NCBI RefSeq assembly: GCF_000732485.2
Contig: NZ_JAQV02000011.1
Span: forward strand, 1-51,454
Direction of reading: 5' to 3'
Length of the DNA stretch: 51,454 nt
DNA from: Bacillus sp. SJS
GTDB lineage: Bacteria; Bacillota; Bacilli; Bacillales; Bacillaceae
Part shown: one piece after another, positions 1-8,962 of the stretch
Position numbering within the stretch: the first letter of the stretch is position 1
How the letters are laid out: each line of letters opens with the position of its first letter
The notes under the pieces: model-generated
Seen by the model: only the letters and a program-made list of their open reading frames with translations
Told to the model about the DNA's origin: nothing
Database searches by the model: none
Position numbers and translations under genes: made by a program

Positions 1-139
1 GTTATCCCAGTCTTACAGGCAGGTTGCCCACGTGTTACTCACCCGTCCGCCGCTGACCTCCGAAGAGGTCCGCTCGACTTGCATGTATTAGGCACGCCGC
101 CAGCGTTCGTCCTGAGCCAGGATCAAACTCTCCAAAAAG
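1..139 (-). rRNA. 16S rRNA, 5' end (partial)
   Basis: Read on the minus strand, the first bases contain GAGAGTTTGATCCTGGCTCA followed by the conserved start of bacterial 16S rRNA (GACGAACGCTGGCGGCGTGC, then ATACATGCAAGTCGAGCGG). The mature 5' end should lie near position 139; the gene runs off the left edge of the window. The sequence upstream (roughly 140-215) resembles the usual Bacillus pre-16S leader, including GTTCTTTGAAAACT. An rrn operon directly after gyrA matches rrnO of B. subtilis. Confidence 0.97.
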
Positions 140-241
140 TAGTTTGACTAGCTCTTGTTTGTTGCTTAAATTAACGTTGGCACTTCGATTTGTTTAGTTT
201 TCAAAGAACTTTTTTTCTGTTGCTCCCGAAGGAACTATCTT

Positions 242-271
242 AATATACCACCGCGGACTATCTATGGTCAA
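242..271 (-). promoter_or_regulatory. rrn promoter upstream of 16S rRNA
   Basis: On the minus strand TTGACC (266-271) and TATATT (242-247) are separated by 18 bp. An A-rich stretch lies just upstream of the -35 (about 272-300), as expected for a UP element. It sits about 100 bp before the 16S 5' end, the normal leader length. Confidence 0.75.
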
Positions 272-330
272 GGTTTTTCTTAAAGTTTTTTAATCTTTTA
301 TGTTTTGGCTGCTAAAGGCTTATGAATAAA

Positions 331-358
331 GAAAAAAGAGCCTGAAAATGACCGGCTC
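331..358 (-). terminator. Rho-independent terminator of the HD-GYP gene
   Basis: On the minus strand GAGCC and GGCTC form a short stem followed by TTTTTTC. The first arm overlaps the stop codon of the upstream gene (357-359), so the gene ends inside its own terminator, directly ahead of the rrn promoter. Confidence 0.6.
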
Positions 359-1442
359 AGAGAAGAGTTTCTACTATATAAAGATCTATTCTTTTTTCGA
401 GCTGGAGAATCTGATTAGACTCTAAGCGGATGATCGGACGAACCGGTTTCTGCGAATCAGTGAAAATAACCTCCCCGATTGTTCCATCCGATAATTTCAC
501 ATGTGAACCATTCAGAATACGAGCCAGCATTTTTGAAAGTACATTTACGGCGGTGAGATCAAATTTCCCAAAGCTATCATGCTTGATTTCTTCAAATACC
601 TTAAAAGGTGAAAGTCCGTTTCGGTATGGACGGGGGCAGATCATGGCCATAAACGTATCTGCCAGTGCAACAATTTTTCCGTATGGATGAAGCTGATCGC
701 CTTTTACCCCTAAAGGATATCCGCTCCCGTCCATTCTCTCATGATGCTGCAGCACCCCGACTTTCACTCCTTCTTTAATTACGGCAATATCTTTTATCAT
801 TTTGTACCCTTGAATCGAATGCTGTTTAATTTCCGCAAACTCTTTATCTGTCAGAGCAAGCCTTTTAAGCAGGACAGACGGCTGTATTTTAGACATACCG
901 CAGTCGCTCAGTGCACCGGCTAGAGCAATTTGATTAATCTCTCCACTCGGAAAGTTTAATTGATTCGCAATATATGAACTCATGAGAGAGACGGCAAGGC
1001 AATGCTGCGCTATGTAATCTTTCCCCGTATAGTAGTTTGGAATATTCAGCAGCTCTTTTGGCTGGTCTTTAAACAAATCGATTAGGGGCAGTACAATTTC
1101 CCTTACTTTTGGAATATCGATGGATACGCCTGACTGCCACGAGTTAAACATCCGCTCGAACTGCTCGGTTTGTTTTTTGAATTGAATCGAAATATCCGTA
1201 GTTTCCATTTCAATTCGTCCATCTGCTTCATTTTTCTTTTTAATTTTATAGCCTGGTTTAAAAGGCTCTCCGCTTATTAAATAAGGCTCGACCTCTATTT
1301 CCTTTACCATAAATGCCCGGAGAACTTCCAGCTTTTCCTCATCCATGACCGTTTCTTTCTTCATTAATGGTTCTTTAGACTTACCATTAATATCTTCTGA
1401 GAGAACACACCCGTCAATTATTTGCTCCAATCCTGTCCGCAT
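357..1442 (-). CDS. HD-GYP domain protein with a degenerate HD dyad
   Basis: A 361-residue protein of the HD-GYP family, whose active members hydrolyse cyclic di-GMP or related nucleotides. The signature HHERMDGSGYP lies at residues 233-243, and conserved D262 and RPYR (271-274) follow. H147 and H208 are also in place. The central His-Asp pair is degenerate: the segment reads LSDCGM (residues 178-183), so Ser179 replaces the metal-ligand histidine and the usual GK is lost. The C-terminal ~60 residues form a small domain seen in Bacillus homologues. No membrane segment or receiver domain is visible. The start is preceded by AGGGGGG. It lies alone between gyrA and the rrn operon. Phosphodiesterase activity is uncertain; a nucleotide-sensing or scaffold role is equally possible. 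Confidence 0.85.
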   Translation of the reverse strand: MRTGLEQIIDGCVLSEDINGKSKEPLMKKETVMDEEKLEVLRAFMVKEIEVEPYLISGEPFKPGYKIKKKNEADGRIEMETTDISIQFKKQTEQFERMFNSWQSGVSIDIPKVREIVLPLIDLFKDQPKELLNIPNYYTGKDYIAQHCLAVSLMSSYIANQLNFPSGEINQIALAGALSDCGMSKIQPSVLLKRLALTDKEFAEIKQHSIQGYKMIKDIAVIKEGVKVGVLQHHERMDGSGYPLGVKGDQLHPYGKIVALADTFMAMICPRPYRNGLSPFKVFEEIKHDSFGKFDLTAVNVLSKMLARILNGSHVKLSDGTIGEVIFTDSQKPVRPIIRLESNQILQLEKRIDLYIVETLL

Positions 1443-1502
1443 TTTCGAAACACCCCCCTGTCCTTATATGAGCCGTTTGTCCTATATATTCCTTTTATCG
1501 GC

Positions 1503-1540
1503 AAAAAAAGGGACAACCTTTAATGGTTGTCCCTTTTTTT
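1503..1540 (-). terminator. gyrA terminator (bidirectional shape)
   Basis: GGGACAACC (1510-1518) and GGTTGTCCC (1525-1533) form a perfect 9-bp stem with a 6-base loop, flanked by seven A and seven T residues. It could therefore work in both directions, but only gyrA (minus) reads into it. Confidence 0.9.
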
Positions 1541-1549
1541 TACTATTTT

Positions 1550-4045
1550 TTATTCAGCTGAAGATTCAGGATCATGATGCCCTTCTTCCAGCAACTCTTC
1601 TTCTTCTGCAGCAGGCTCTTCTTTTTCAACGAGAGCAACCGTTGCAACATGATGATTTTCACCCAGCCTGATCAAACGTACACCTTGTGTGTTACGTCCC
1701 ATCGTGGAAATATCGTTAACATCCATACGGATCAGAACTCCATTTGCCGTGATGAGCATCAGATCTTCTTCGCCGGTGGAAGCTTTAAAGGATACAACAG
1801 AGCCGTTTTTCTCTGTTATATTGCACGTTTTCAAACCTTTACCGCCGCGGCTTTGAATACGGTACTCCCCAGCAGGAGTCCTCTTCCCAAAACCATTCCG
1901 CGTTACAATCAGGATATCTGTGTCTTCTTCCAGAATCTCCATACCGACTACTTCATCACCTTCGCTAAGGTTAATCCCCTTCACTCCAGTAGCGGTTCTT
2001 CCCATTTGACGAACGTCCGTCTCAGGGAAACGGATCATCATTCCGTCCTTCGTTCCAATAATAATGTCTTTTGATCCATCCGTAAGGCGGACAGAAATAA
2101 GTTCATCCTCTTCGCGCAGTCCAAGGGCGATCAGACCGTTCGTACGGATATTGGCGAACTGGCTAAGCGGAGTCCGTTTGGAAATCCCCTCTTTAGTTGT
2201 AAAGAACAGATACCAGTCATCCACAAATTCAGAAACTGGAATAATGGCTTTTACCCACTCATCCCGCTCCACTCCAAGAAGGTTAACGATTGGAAGACCT
2301 TTAGCCGTGCGGCCGTATTCAGGCACTTCATACCCTTTCGTGCGGTATACCTTCCCTTTATTGGTGAAATAAAGAATGGTGTCATGGGTTGAGGTTGTCA
2401 AAAGCTGATCGACGAAATCATCCTCGTTTGTGCCCATCCCTTGAATTCCTCTTCCTCCGCGCTTCTGACTGCGGTAGGTTGAGATTGGGAGACGTTTAAT
2501 GTATCCATTATGAGTAAGTGTAAGTACGATGTTTTCTACAGGAATGAGATCTTCATCTTCAAATACCTCTGCTCCGCCGGCAATCAGTTCCGTGCGGCGC
2601 ACATCATTGAAGCGCTCTTTAATTTCAAGAAGCTCTTCTCTGATGATTTCGAGTACTTTTTCTTCGTCAGCAAGGATGGCCTTCAATTCGGCAATCAGCT
2701 GTACAAGACCCTGGTATTCTTCTTCAATTTTTTCTCTTTCCAGACCTGTCAAACGCTGAAGACGCATATCAAGAATCGCCTGTGCCTGCTTTTCGCTGAG
2801 TGAAAACTGCTCCATTAAGCCTTGACGGGCAATCTCAGTCGTCTGCGAGCCGCGAATCAAAGCGATGACGGCATCCAAATGATCGAGCGCAATCCGCAGG
2901 CCCTCTAAAATATGAGCACGTGCTTCTGCTTTTCTCAATTCAAAGGCAGTACGTCTCTTAATAACAACTTTTTGGTGTTCCAGGTAATGCTCAAGGAACT
3001 GCTTAAGGTTCAGTACCTGCGGCTGGCCGTTTGCAAGGGCAAGCATGTTAATACCAAAGCTTGTCTGCAGAGCAGTCTGCTTGTAAAGGTTGTTTAAAAG
3101 AACATTCGCATTGGCATCTTTGCGAACCTCGATGACAATTCTCATACCGTTACGGTCGGACTCATCACGAAGATCGGAAATACCCTCTATTTTTTTATCG
3201 CGGACAAGATCAGCGATTTTTTCAATTAATCTCGCTTTATTTACCTGGTAAGGAAGCTCGTGGACAAGAATAACTTGTTTGCCTGATGGCTTCTCTTCAA
3301 TTTCAACCTTTGCACGGACAATGATGGAACCTCTGCCCGTTTCATATGCTTTGCGGATTCCGCTGCGCCCAAGAATCTGGCCGGCAGTCGGGAAGTCCGG
3401 ACCTGGAATGATTTCCATTAGTTCAGCAATGGTTACATCCGGATTTTTACTAACGGCAAGAACACCGTCAATTACCTCGCCCAGCTGATGGGGAGGGATG
3501 TTTGTAGCCATTCCGACTGCGATTCCAGCCGCACCGTTAACTAGCAGGTTCGGGAATCTTGCCGGAAGAACGACTGGTTCTTTTTCTGAGCCGTCGTAGT
3601 TATCTTGATAGTCAATTGTATCTTTATTAATATCCCGAAGGATTTCCATTGAAATTTTAGACATGCGCGCTTCTGTATAACGCATCGCAGCTGCTGCATC
3701 GCCGTCCACTGAACCGAAGTTTCCGTGTCCGTCTACAAGCATGTACCGGAAGTTGAAATCCTGCGCCATCCTGACCATTGTGTCGTAAACAGCGGAATCA
3801 CCATGGGGGTGATACTTACCGATTACTTCACCGACGATACGTGCCGACTTCTTAAAGGGCTTGTCGCTCGTCATGCCGAGATCATTCATCGCATACAAAA
3901 TTCTGCGGTGGACCGGTTTCAATCCATCGCGCACGTCAGGCAGTGCACGTGATACGATGACGCTCATCGCATAATCCAGGAATGAAGAACGCATTTCCTG
4001 GCTAATATTTATTTCTTTCACTTGAGGTGTTTTATCTTCAGCCAT
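1550..4045 (-). CDS. gyrA: DNA gyrase subunit A
   Basis: An 831-residue GyrA. With GyrB it forms the A2B2 enzyme that introduces negative supercoils using ATP. The catalytic tyrosine is Tyr123 in [10 protein letters not shown]. The quinolone-resistance-determining region reads [10 protein letters not shown] (81-90), with Ser84 and Asp88 intact, so no common resistance substitution is present. The C-terminal beta-pinwheel carries the GyrA box as QKRGGRG. The start has GGAGG at good spacing. Unlike in most Bacillaceae, gyrA does not directly follow gyrB: about 4.7 kb of other genes intervene, and gyrA has its own promoter upstream. Confidence 0.98.
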   Translation of the reverse strand: MAEDKTPQVKEINISQEMRSSFLDYAMSVIVSRALPDVRDGLKPVHRRILYAMNDLGMTSDKPFKKSARIVGEVIGKYHPHGDSAVYDTMVRMAQDFNFRYMLVDGHGNFGSVDGDAAAAMRYTEARMSKISMEILRDINKDTIDYQDNYDGSEKEPVVLPARFPNLLVNGAAGIAVGMATNIPPHQLGEVIDGVLAVSKNPDVTIAELMEIIPGPDFPTAGQILGRSGIRKAYETGRGSIIVRAKVEIEEKPSGKQVILVHELPYQVNKARLIEKIADLVRDKKIEGISDLRDESDRNGMRIVIEVRKDANANVLLNNLYKQTALQTSFGINMLALANGQPQVLNLKQFLEHYLEHQKVVIKRRTAFELRKAEARAHILEGLRIALDHLDAVIALIRGSQTTEIARQGLMEQFSLSEKQAQAILDMRLQRLTGLEREKIEEEYQGLVQLIAELKAILADEEKVLEIIREELLEIKERFNDVRRTELIAGGAEVFEDEDLIPVENIVLTLTHNGYIKRLPISTYRSQKRGGRGIQGMGTNEDDFVDQLLTTSTHDTILYFTNKGKVYRTKGYEVPEYGRTAKGLPIVNLLGVERDEWVKAIIPVSEFVDDWYLFFTTKEGISKRTPLSQFANIRTNGLIALGLREEDELISVRLTDGSKDIIIGTKDGMMIRFPETDVRQMGRTATGVKGINLSEGDEVVGMEILEEDTDILIVTRNGFGKRTPAGEYRIQSRGGKGLKTCNITEKNGSVVSFKASTGEEDLMLITANGVLIRMDVNDISTMGRNTQGVRLIRLGENHHVATVALVEKEEPAAEEEELLEEGHHDPESSAE

Positions 4046-4153
4046 GTTTAAACCTCCCCAGAACTTTAGTTTGGGAGTTAGAAAAAACTATCTCCGTTTA
4101 TATGAAAATCATTTCAAAGATTTTATGTAGTTTGAAATCAGGCCATATTCTCC

Positions 4154-4162
4154 ATTATATCA
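4154..4162 (-). promoter_or_regulatory. Probable gyrA promoter (extended -10)
   Basis: On the minus strand TGATATAAT gives a perfect -10 with the TG extension, about 110 bp before the gyrA start. The sequence 17 bp upstream (GTGTAA) is a poor -35, which an extended -10 can tolerate. It gives gyrA independent expression downstream of the terminator at 4224-4258. Confidence 0.6.
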
Positions 4163-4223
4163 ATAATCCCTTTATATTACACGTCTATTGGCGAAAAACT
4201 CCTTTCTTTGTGAATTTTTGATC

Positions 4224-4258
4224 AAAAAAAGAACCTCCAGCAATAAACTGGAGGTTCT
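4224..4258 (-). terminator. Terminator after the histidine-repeat surface protein
   Basis: On the minus strand AGAACCTCCAG and CTGGAGGTTCT form a perfect 11-bp stem around a 7-base loop, followed by TTTTTTT. It closes the transcript of the gene ending at 4280 and separates it from gyrA. Confidence 0.92.
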
Positions 4259-4279
4259 TCTCTAAAAAACCTATTTCAA

Positions 4280-5662
4280 TTAGTTCAGTCTTCTTTTTCG
4301 AACAATTGTTGCAATAGCAGCAAGGGCCAGGATGAATCCTGAAACACTCATCCAAATCAATGAAGAATTTCCTGAATCGGATGTTCCGCCCATACCTGTT
4401 TTTGGCATTTCGGTAGGCATGCTGCTCATAAACTTATCAGGGTATTGATCTACGATTGCTCCTGAAACACCAAGACCTACACCAAACATATGATTATAGG
4501 CTTCATGGATGCTGTCATAAGCCATCTCGTAGTCTTTTTCGTTGTAGCTGTTAAAAGCGTTTAGCAATTGATCAATATGCACTTCCAAACCTTTTTCCAG
4601 ATCCGCTGCTTTTAATCTGCCTTCTGTTGCTGTATCCAGGAATTTTGCTTGTTCTGCACGATATTCATCCAGCTCCTTTAACGCCATTTCTTTTGCTTTT
4701 TCATCCTTCGCACCTGTAGCCTTCACATAGTCTACAAGATAGCCAATGTGGCTGTTCCAGATTTTTTTATACTGCTCTCCGCCTTCTTTTCCGTATACGG
4801 ATGCAACAGCAGCTGATAAATCATTTGTATTTTCGTTAAGGGCAGCGGCAGCCTCATCAAAGTCTTCTGTCCCGTCAATTCCTTTTTGCATCGCTAAGGC
4901 TGCAAGAGCGGCATGCTCGGAGAACAGGTAGTTTAAATCAGCTCTGAGATTGGCTGCAGGAGTATCAACCGATTTTTTCTCGAATTTATCAGGGAATTGA
5001 TCTGTAATCGCCCAAGAAAGGCCTTTTCCTACTCCATACATATGCTTAATGGATTCTCTAACTGTGCTGTAAGTTGTATCATAGTCTTTTTCTGTATAGC
5101 TATCAAATGCTGTAATTAATTCAGTTACGTGCATTTTTAGGCCTTCTTCAAGATCTTTCGCTTTTAGACGGCCTCCTGTTGCTTTATCTAAAAATTGGGC
5201 TTGTTCAACACGATATTCATCAAGATCTTTTTTCGCCTTCATTTTGCCATCTTCATCTTTTGCAGCGGTTGCTTTGACATAATCTACGAAGTAGCCGATG
5301 TGGCTGCCCCAGATCTCCTTGAACGCATTGCCTGCTTCTTCACCGTAAACGGAACCGACTGCCGTTGATAGTGCATCCGTATTCTCATTCAGCTGAGCAG
5401 CTGCCGCATCGAAATCTTCTTTTCCGTCAATGCCTTTTTGCATCGCTACGACAGCCAAGTATGCATGTTCTGAAAGAATAGCATCAAGCTGTGCTCGTAA
5501 GTCGATCGCAGGATTAGAGACTTCGGTTGACATTTTCATATTGCCGGAATGATTCATTGAATGTCCTTCATTTGCTGAAGCAACACCCGCTGCTGGTACT
5601 AATAGTGCGACGCTTAGAGGTACAGCCAACCATGTTCTTTTCATTTTCATATGAACCTTCAT
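4280..5662 (-). CDS. Wall-anchored two-repeat protein with four phased histidines per repeat
   Basis: Unrecognised secreted protein, about 460 residues. It has a signal peptide (RTWLAVPLSVALLVPAAG, cleaved near ASA) and a short Met/His-rich stretch (HSMNHSGNMKM). Two copies of a 184-residue helical repeat align without gaps; numbering from the longest frame, His68, 123, 180 and 209 recur as His252, 307, 364 and 393. The C-terminus has MPKTG (421-425), a hydrophobic segment and RKRR, a sortase-like sorting signal with Met in place of Leu. Four invariant helix histidines suggest a metal-binding four-helix bundle, possibly copper or iron; this is inference. Two in-frame ATGs compete: the RBS GAGGAG is only 2 bases from the first (5668) and well spaced from the second (5662), so I chose the latter. 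A small palindrome, TTTACT-A-AGTAAA (5687-5699), lies just upstream. Confidence 0.8.
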   Translation of the reverse strand: MKVHMKMKRTWLAVPLSVALLVPAAGVASANEGHSMNHSGNMKMSTEVSNPAIDLRAQLDAILSEHAYLAVVAMQKGIDGKEDFDAAAAQLNENTDALSTAVGSVYGEEAGNAFKEIWGSHIGYFVDYVKATAAKDEDGKMKAKKDLDEYRVEQAQFLDKATGGRLKAKDLEEGLKMHVTELITAFDSYTEKDYDTTYSTVRESIKHMYGVGKGLSWAITDQFPDKFEKKSVDTPAANLRADLNYLFSEHAALAALAMQKGIDGTEDFDEAAAALNENTNDLSAAVASVYGKEGGEQYKKIWNSHIGYLVDYVKATGAKDEKAKEMALKELDEYRAEQAKFLDTATEGRLKAADLEKGLEVHIDQLLNAFNSYNEKDYEMAYDSIHEAYNHMFGVGLGVSGAIVDQYPDKFMSSMPTEMPKTGMGGTSDSGNSSLIWMSVSGFILALAAIATIVRKRRLN

Positions 5663-5739
5663 TTTCATCTCTCCTCAAATGCTTTATTTACTAAGTAAAC
5701 GGAGGGGGATGAAAAATGGATCACACCTTTAGAACATAT

Positions 5740-6561
5740 TTATTTTATTGCACCCTTTGTAACTCCGCTGATTATCCATTTTTGCGCAATGATATAGACA
5801 AGAATCATGGGCGCTAATGCCATCAAGTAAGAAGAGAAGGCTAAATTATAATCGGTGTTGAACTGTCCCTGGAAGACGAATTGCACGAGCGGCAGAGTGG
5901 AGAGCTCCCTGTCGCTGATGATGACGAGCGGCAGCATAAAGTCGTTCCAGGCCCACAGAGTCGTCAATATGCCGACTGTTGCGTTCATCGGCATAAGCAG
6001 AGGGAAGATGACCTTCCAGAAAACCACCCATGTACTCGCTCCATCCACAATCGCTGCTTCTTCCAATTCTGCTGGTATAGACTTGATATACCCTACATAC
6101 AAAAACACGTTAAAAGCCAATCCGTATACAACATAAAGAAAAATCAACCCAACCAGGTTATCGAGATTCCATTGTGCTGTCTGCTTGACAATCGGCAGCA
6201 TGATGATCGGAAAAGGAATAAACATCGCACTAACCAGGTAGTAAAAAATAAACTTATAAAATTTTTTGTGCATATTGCGCGCAATGGCGTACGCGACCAT
6301 TGAGTTCGTAAGCAGAGTCAGAACAACAACGAAAATTGTAATGAATAAGCTATTGCCCATCGCCTGAAAAAAGTTTGTCACCTCGATTGCCTGTGCATAG
6401 TTGGAAAAGTTCCATTGCTCCGGCAGGGCGAGAAGGGATTTCCCCATCTCTTCCGGCGTTTTAAATGAGATCGTAACAGCGAGATAAAGCGGAAAAAGAA
6501 TCAGCAGGGAACCCGCGATTAAAAGACCTGTAATAAGCCAGTTTGTTTTGCCTTTTTTCAT
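5740..6561 (-). CDS. Carbohydrate ABC transporter permease, MalG type
   Basis: About 273 residues with six predicted membrane helices. The cytoplasmic EAA loop is visible as EEAAIVDGASTWVVFWKVIF (about residues 169-188), followed by PLLMP; this is the site that docks the ATPase. It belongs to the CUT1 (MalFG) family, so it is half of a sugar import channel. The start ATG overlaps the stop of the upstream permease in TGATG, indicating translational coupling; the GTG three bases earlier is less well spaced from AGAGGTGG. Last gene of a binding protein-MalF-MalG operon. The substrate cannot be told from sequence. Confidence 0.9.
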   Translation of the reverse strand: MKKGKTNWLITGLLIAGSLLILFPLYLAVTISFKTPEEMGKSLLALPEQWNFSNYAQAIEVTNFFQAMGNSLFITIFVVVLTLLTNSMVAYAIARNMHKKFYKFIFYYLVSAMFIPFPIIMLPIVKQTAQWNLDNLVGLIFLYVVYGLAFNVFLYVGYIKSIPAELEEAAIVDGASTWVVFWKVIFPLLMPMNATVGILTTLWAWNDFMLPLVIISDRELSTLPLVQFVFQGQFNTDYNLAFSSYLMALAPMILVYIIAQKWIISGVTKGAIK

Positions 6562-7424
6562 CACAGTTCCACCTCTCTTCTTTGAAGATAGCGCAGCTGA
6601 ACTACAGAAATAATCACAATGACCAAGAAATAGATGACGGCATTGGCAGACTGATAGGCGAATTCTCCGCCCTCAAAGCCGCCGCGGAAAATCAATAAAG
6701 AAATCGATTCCGTTGATGTACCCGGGCCTCCGCCTGTCATCGCCATAATATGGTCAAACACCATCAGGAAGTTTTTCATTGCGAGCACCATGTTGATCGT
6801 GAAGAATGGTGCAATCAGAGGAAACGTAATGCTCCAGAACTTTTTCCAGGTCCCTGCTCCATCAATGCTTGCTGCTTCATACAGCTCCTCCGGGATCGTG
6901 ACGAGACCGGCCAGATAAAGGATGGTGTTAAAAGCAACGCCTTGCCATACGGACACCACGATAATCCCAATCCAGGCAGCATCAGGCTTTCCAAGGATAT
7001 TTTCTGCAAGGGCATTGATGCCAAGCGCTTGAGCAATATCCGGAATAAAAAAGGTGAAAATGAAGTTGAAAATGTACCCAACGATCAAAATACTGAGGAT
7101 ATTCGGAAGAAAATAGACAGCCCGTAGCGTCTTTGAAAATTTGATTTTTGAATTTAGTCCGATGGCAATAACCAAACTGAAGATATTAACTAATATTGTC
7201 GCGATAATTGCAAATTTGAACGTAAATCCATAGGCCTGAAGTGCCCGCTCATCCTGAAAAACATTAAAATAGTTTTTCAGTCCGACAAAATTCCATTCGC
7301 CGTAGCCTTTATAGTCGGTAAAGCTGTAATAGATTCCCTGCAGCGCCGGATATGTATGAAAAATGAAAAAGAGAATAAGCGCAGGAATGGTCATGAGCAT
7401 GAAAGCCCGTTGTCTTGATTTCAT
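6561..7424 (-). CDS. Carbohydrate ABC transporter permease, MalF type
   Basis: A 287-residue membrane protein of the CUT1 family. The EAA motif reads YEAASIDGAGTWKKFWSITF, with PLIAP after it. An N-terminal helix (FMLMTIPALILFFIFHTYP) starts the membrane domain. It pairs with the MalG-like permease encoded by the next gene, whose start codon overlaps this stop. It lies 26 bp after the binding-protein gene, so the three genes form one operon. No ATPase gene is present, which is common for Bacillus CUT1 systems that share MsmX. Confidence 0.9.
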   Translation of the reverse strand: MKSRQRAFMLMTIPALILFFIFHTYPALQGIYYSFTDYKGYGEWNFVGLKNYFNVFQDERALQAYGFTFKFAIIATILVNIFSLVIAIGLNSKIKFSKTLRAVYFLPNILSILIVGYIFNFIFTFFIPDIAQALGINALAENILGKPDAAWIGIIVVSVWQGVAFNTILYLAGLVTIPEELYEAASIDGAGTWKKFWSITFPLIAPFFTINMVLAMKNFLMVFDHIMAMTGGGPGTSTESISLLIFRGGFEGGEFAYQSANAVIYFLVIVIISVVQLRYLQRREVEL

Positions 7425-7450
7425 CCGTCTGGTCCCCCCTTAAGGCGAAA

Positions 7451-8686
7451 TTAGTAGCGATTTTGAACCTTATCCCATTCCCGGTCCATTTTGCGTAAAA
7501 AAGCCTCTTTGTTTTTGCTGATTAAAAATTCCTGAATGATTCCCTCTGGACGTATTGCTCTCGGATAGGAATGGTCAGGGAAGCCGGTTAACTGCTCGTT
7601 TTTAAAACTATCCTGGATTCCTTCCATCACGGGGTCCTCCTGAATCACTCCTTCAAGTGCAGAAAAGGCTTTTTGTTCTTCGATATACCGTTTGGATTGC
7701 TTCTCCTCCAGCATAAAGGCTAAGAACTTCTTAGCTTCTTCCGGATGTTCGATGTCTTTATTCATTGTCAAAAGTACGTCGACTCCTAATACAAGATTGT
7801 TTTGATCAGGCTGATCTGTTACCGGGAGCGGAAAAACCCCAAGCTCCAGTTCCGGATTAATTTTCTGTATTTCCGGGATTGCCCAGTTTCCCTGCAGATA
7901 AAATACACCGTCGCCATTTGCAAATGCTTTGTTCCCATCTGCATAGCCGTATCCGTAATTATTTTTATGGCCATATTCCAAGAGAGTCAGCATCTTATCC
8001 GCCACTTCAGAATAGTTTTTTTCAAAGCTTGCTTCCCCTTTTCGTTTTTTCTCCGCAAAGTTTTCACCCTGCAGATTTCCTGCAATTGAATTCCACGGAA
8101 TCATCCCTGTCCAGGCATCTTTGAGAGTGAAGTAAATCGGTACATCGCCGGCCTGCTTCACTTTCTCCAGCTGTTCTGTAAATTCACTCCATGTTTTGGG
8201 AGCGTCAAATCCGTACTTTTGGAATTTTTCTTTGTTGTAAATCACTACGTTCGCATTGGTTGAATAGGGAATACCGTATGTACCGCTCTGTTCATTGGAA
8301 AGAGTATTAATCATTTCTAAATAGGAAGGCTTCACTTGATTGAGAAGGTCTGTTTTGGAAAAATCATAAAAGATTCCTGCGTTTGCCAATTCTCCGTAGG
8401 ATCCGTTTCCACCAATGGCAAGCATGTCCGGCATGTCCTCTTTCACGAGTCTGGTTTTAAGGACTGTGTCTGCTTCAGGAGGTGCATTAAGCTGAATATC
8501 AATCGCTGGATTTTTCTTTTCAAATTCAGCGATGAGGCCTTCAAAGGTTTTGACATTCTCAGATTTATTGGAAAACAGCTCAAGCTTCACTTTCCCGGCA
8601 GACGAAGTATTCTCAGCCTGGCATGAAGTAAGCAAACCCATACCGATGAGCAGAAAAACACTGTACATCAATCGTTTTCTTAACAT
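7451..8686 (-). CDS. Sugar-binding lipoprotein of ABC transporter (family 1 SBP)
   Basis: About 411 residues. The N-terminus MLRKRLMYSVFLLIGMG leads into the lipobox LLTSC, so the mature protein would be lipid-anchored outside the membrane. Features of family 1 extracellular solute-binding proteins follow: VKLELFSNKSENV, the AIGGNGSYGELA region, and NWAIPEI near the ligand pocket. I chose ATG at 8686 because AAGGAGG is 10-11 bases upstream; the longer frame's GTG (8695) lies inside the ribosome binding site. First gene of the operon, preceded by a good promoter and two palindromic operators. Substrate unknown; probably an oligosaccharide. Confidence 0.9.
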   Translation of the reverse strand: MLRKRLMYSVFLLIGMGLLTSCQAENTSSAGKVKLELFSNKSENVKTFEGLIAEFEKKNPAIDIQLNAPPEADTVLKTRLVKEDMPDMLAIGGNGSYGELANAGIFYDFSKTDLLNQVKPSYLEMINTLSNEQSGTYGIPYSTNANVVIYNKEKFQKYGFDAPKTWSEFTEQLEKVKQAGDVPIYFTLKDAWTGMIPWNSIAGNLQGENFAEKKRKGEASFEKNYSEVADKMLTLLEYGHKNNYGYGYADGNKAFANGDGVFYLQGNWAIPEIQKINPELELGVFPLPVTDQPDQNNLVLGVDVLLTMNKDIEHPEEAKKFLAFMLEEKQSKRYIEEQKAFSALEGVIQEDPVMEGIQDSFKNEQLTGFPDHSYPRAIRPEGIIQEFLISKNKEAFLRKMDREWDKVQNRY

Positions 8687-8709
8687 GATGAGCACTCCTC
8701 CTTCGTTTG

Positions 8710-8757
8710 GTAAACGTTTACGTAAATGGGTAAAAAAATATGCGTGTAAACGTTTAC
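8710..8757. promoter_or_regulatory. Paired palindromic operators (LacI-family or CcpA type)
   Basis: The perfect 12-bp palindrome GTAAACGTTTAC occurs at 8710-8721 and again at 8746-8757, with centres exactly 36 bp apart. The distal copy (TGTAAACGTTTACG) matches the cre consensus for CcpA at all but the last position; both also look like LacI-family operators. They lie between the promoter and the binding-protein start, where a bound repressor would block elongation or form a short loop. No regulator gene is adjacent. Confidence 0.8.
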
Positions 8758-8773
8758 GTTAATCAATGAATTT

Positions 8774-8802
8774 ATCATACCAAGAGCCCGGCTTATTGTA
8801 AA
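8774..8802 (-). promoter_or_regulatory. Promoter of the sugar ABC operon
   Basis: On the minus strand TTTACA (8797-8802), a 17-bp spacer and TATGAT (8774-8779). Transcription would begin near 8766, just ahead of the first operator palindrome. Confidence 0.7.
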
Positions 8803-8848
8803 CTCTTACATACCATTTCTTTTCTGCTATCTCCGTGCTTTTCCCCAC

Positions 8849-8880
8849 AAAAAAACCCGCTCATTTAAGCGGGTCTTTTT
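8849..8880 (-). terminator. Terminator of the gyrB operon
   Basis: On the minus strand ACCCGCT and AGCGGGT form a 7-bp stem with a 6-base loop and a T7 tail. It ends the dnaA-side operon after gyrB, so gyrA does not depend on gyrB transcription. Confidence 0.9.
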
Positions 8881-8888
8881 TTAATAGC

Positions 8889-8962
8889 TCTGTTAAATTT
8901 GGCTGTTGATTGCAGCTAGCAGGCGTTCGCCTTCCACTCCAATCAACAGGTGTTAAAAATCA
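8889..8962 (-). repeat. Short, internally deleted copy of the 32.5-kb interspersed element
   Basis: On the minus strand CACCTGTTGATTGGAG-GGAAGGCG and, after a gap, GCAGC-AATCAACAGCCAA-TTTAACAGAGCTA match the two ends of the element at 32504-32672. The terminal arms CTGTTGATT/AATCAACAG are at 8903-8911 and 8941-8949. About 85 bp of the centre is missing relative to the full copy. It sits between the gyrB stop and its terminator. Confidence 0.75.

Noticed and set aside
1503-1540. Small RNA or riboswitch between gyrA and the HD-GYP gene
   Set aside because: Only a simple terminator stem with A and T runs is present.
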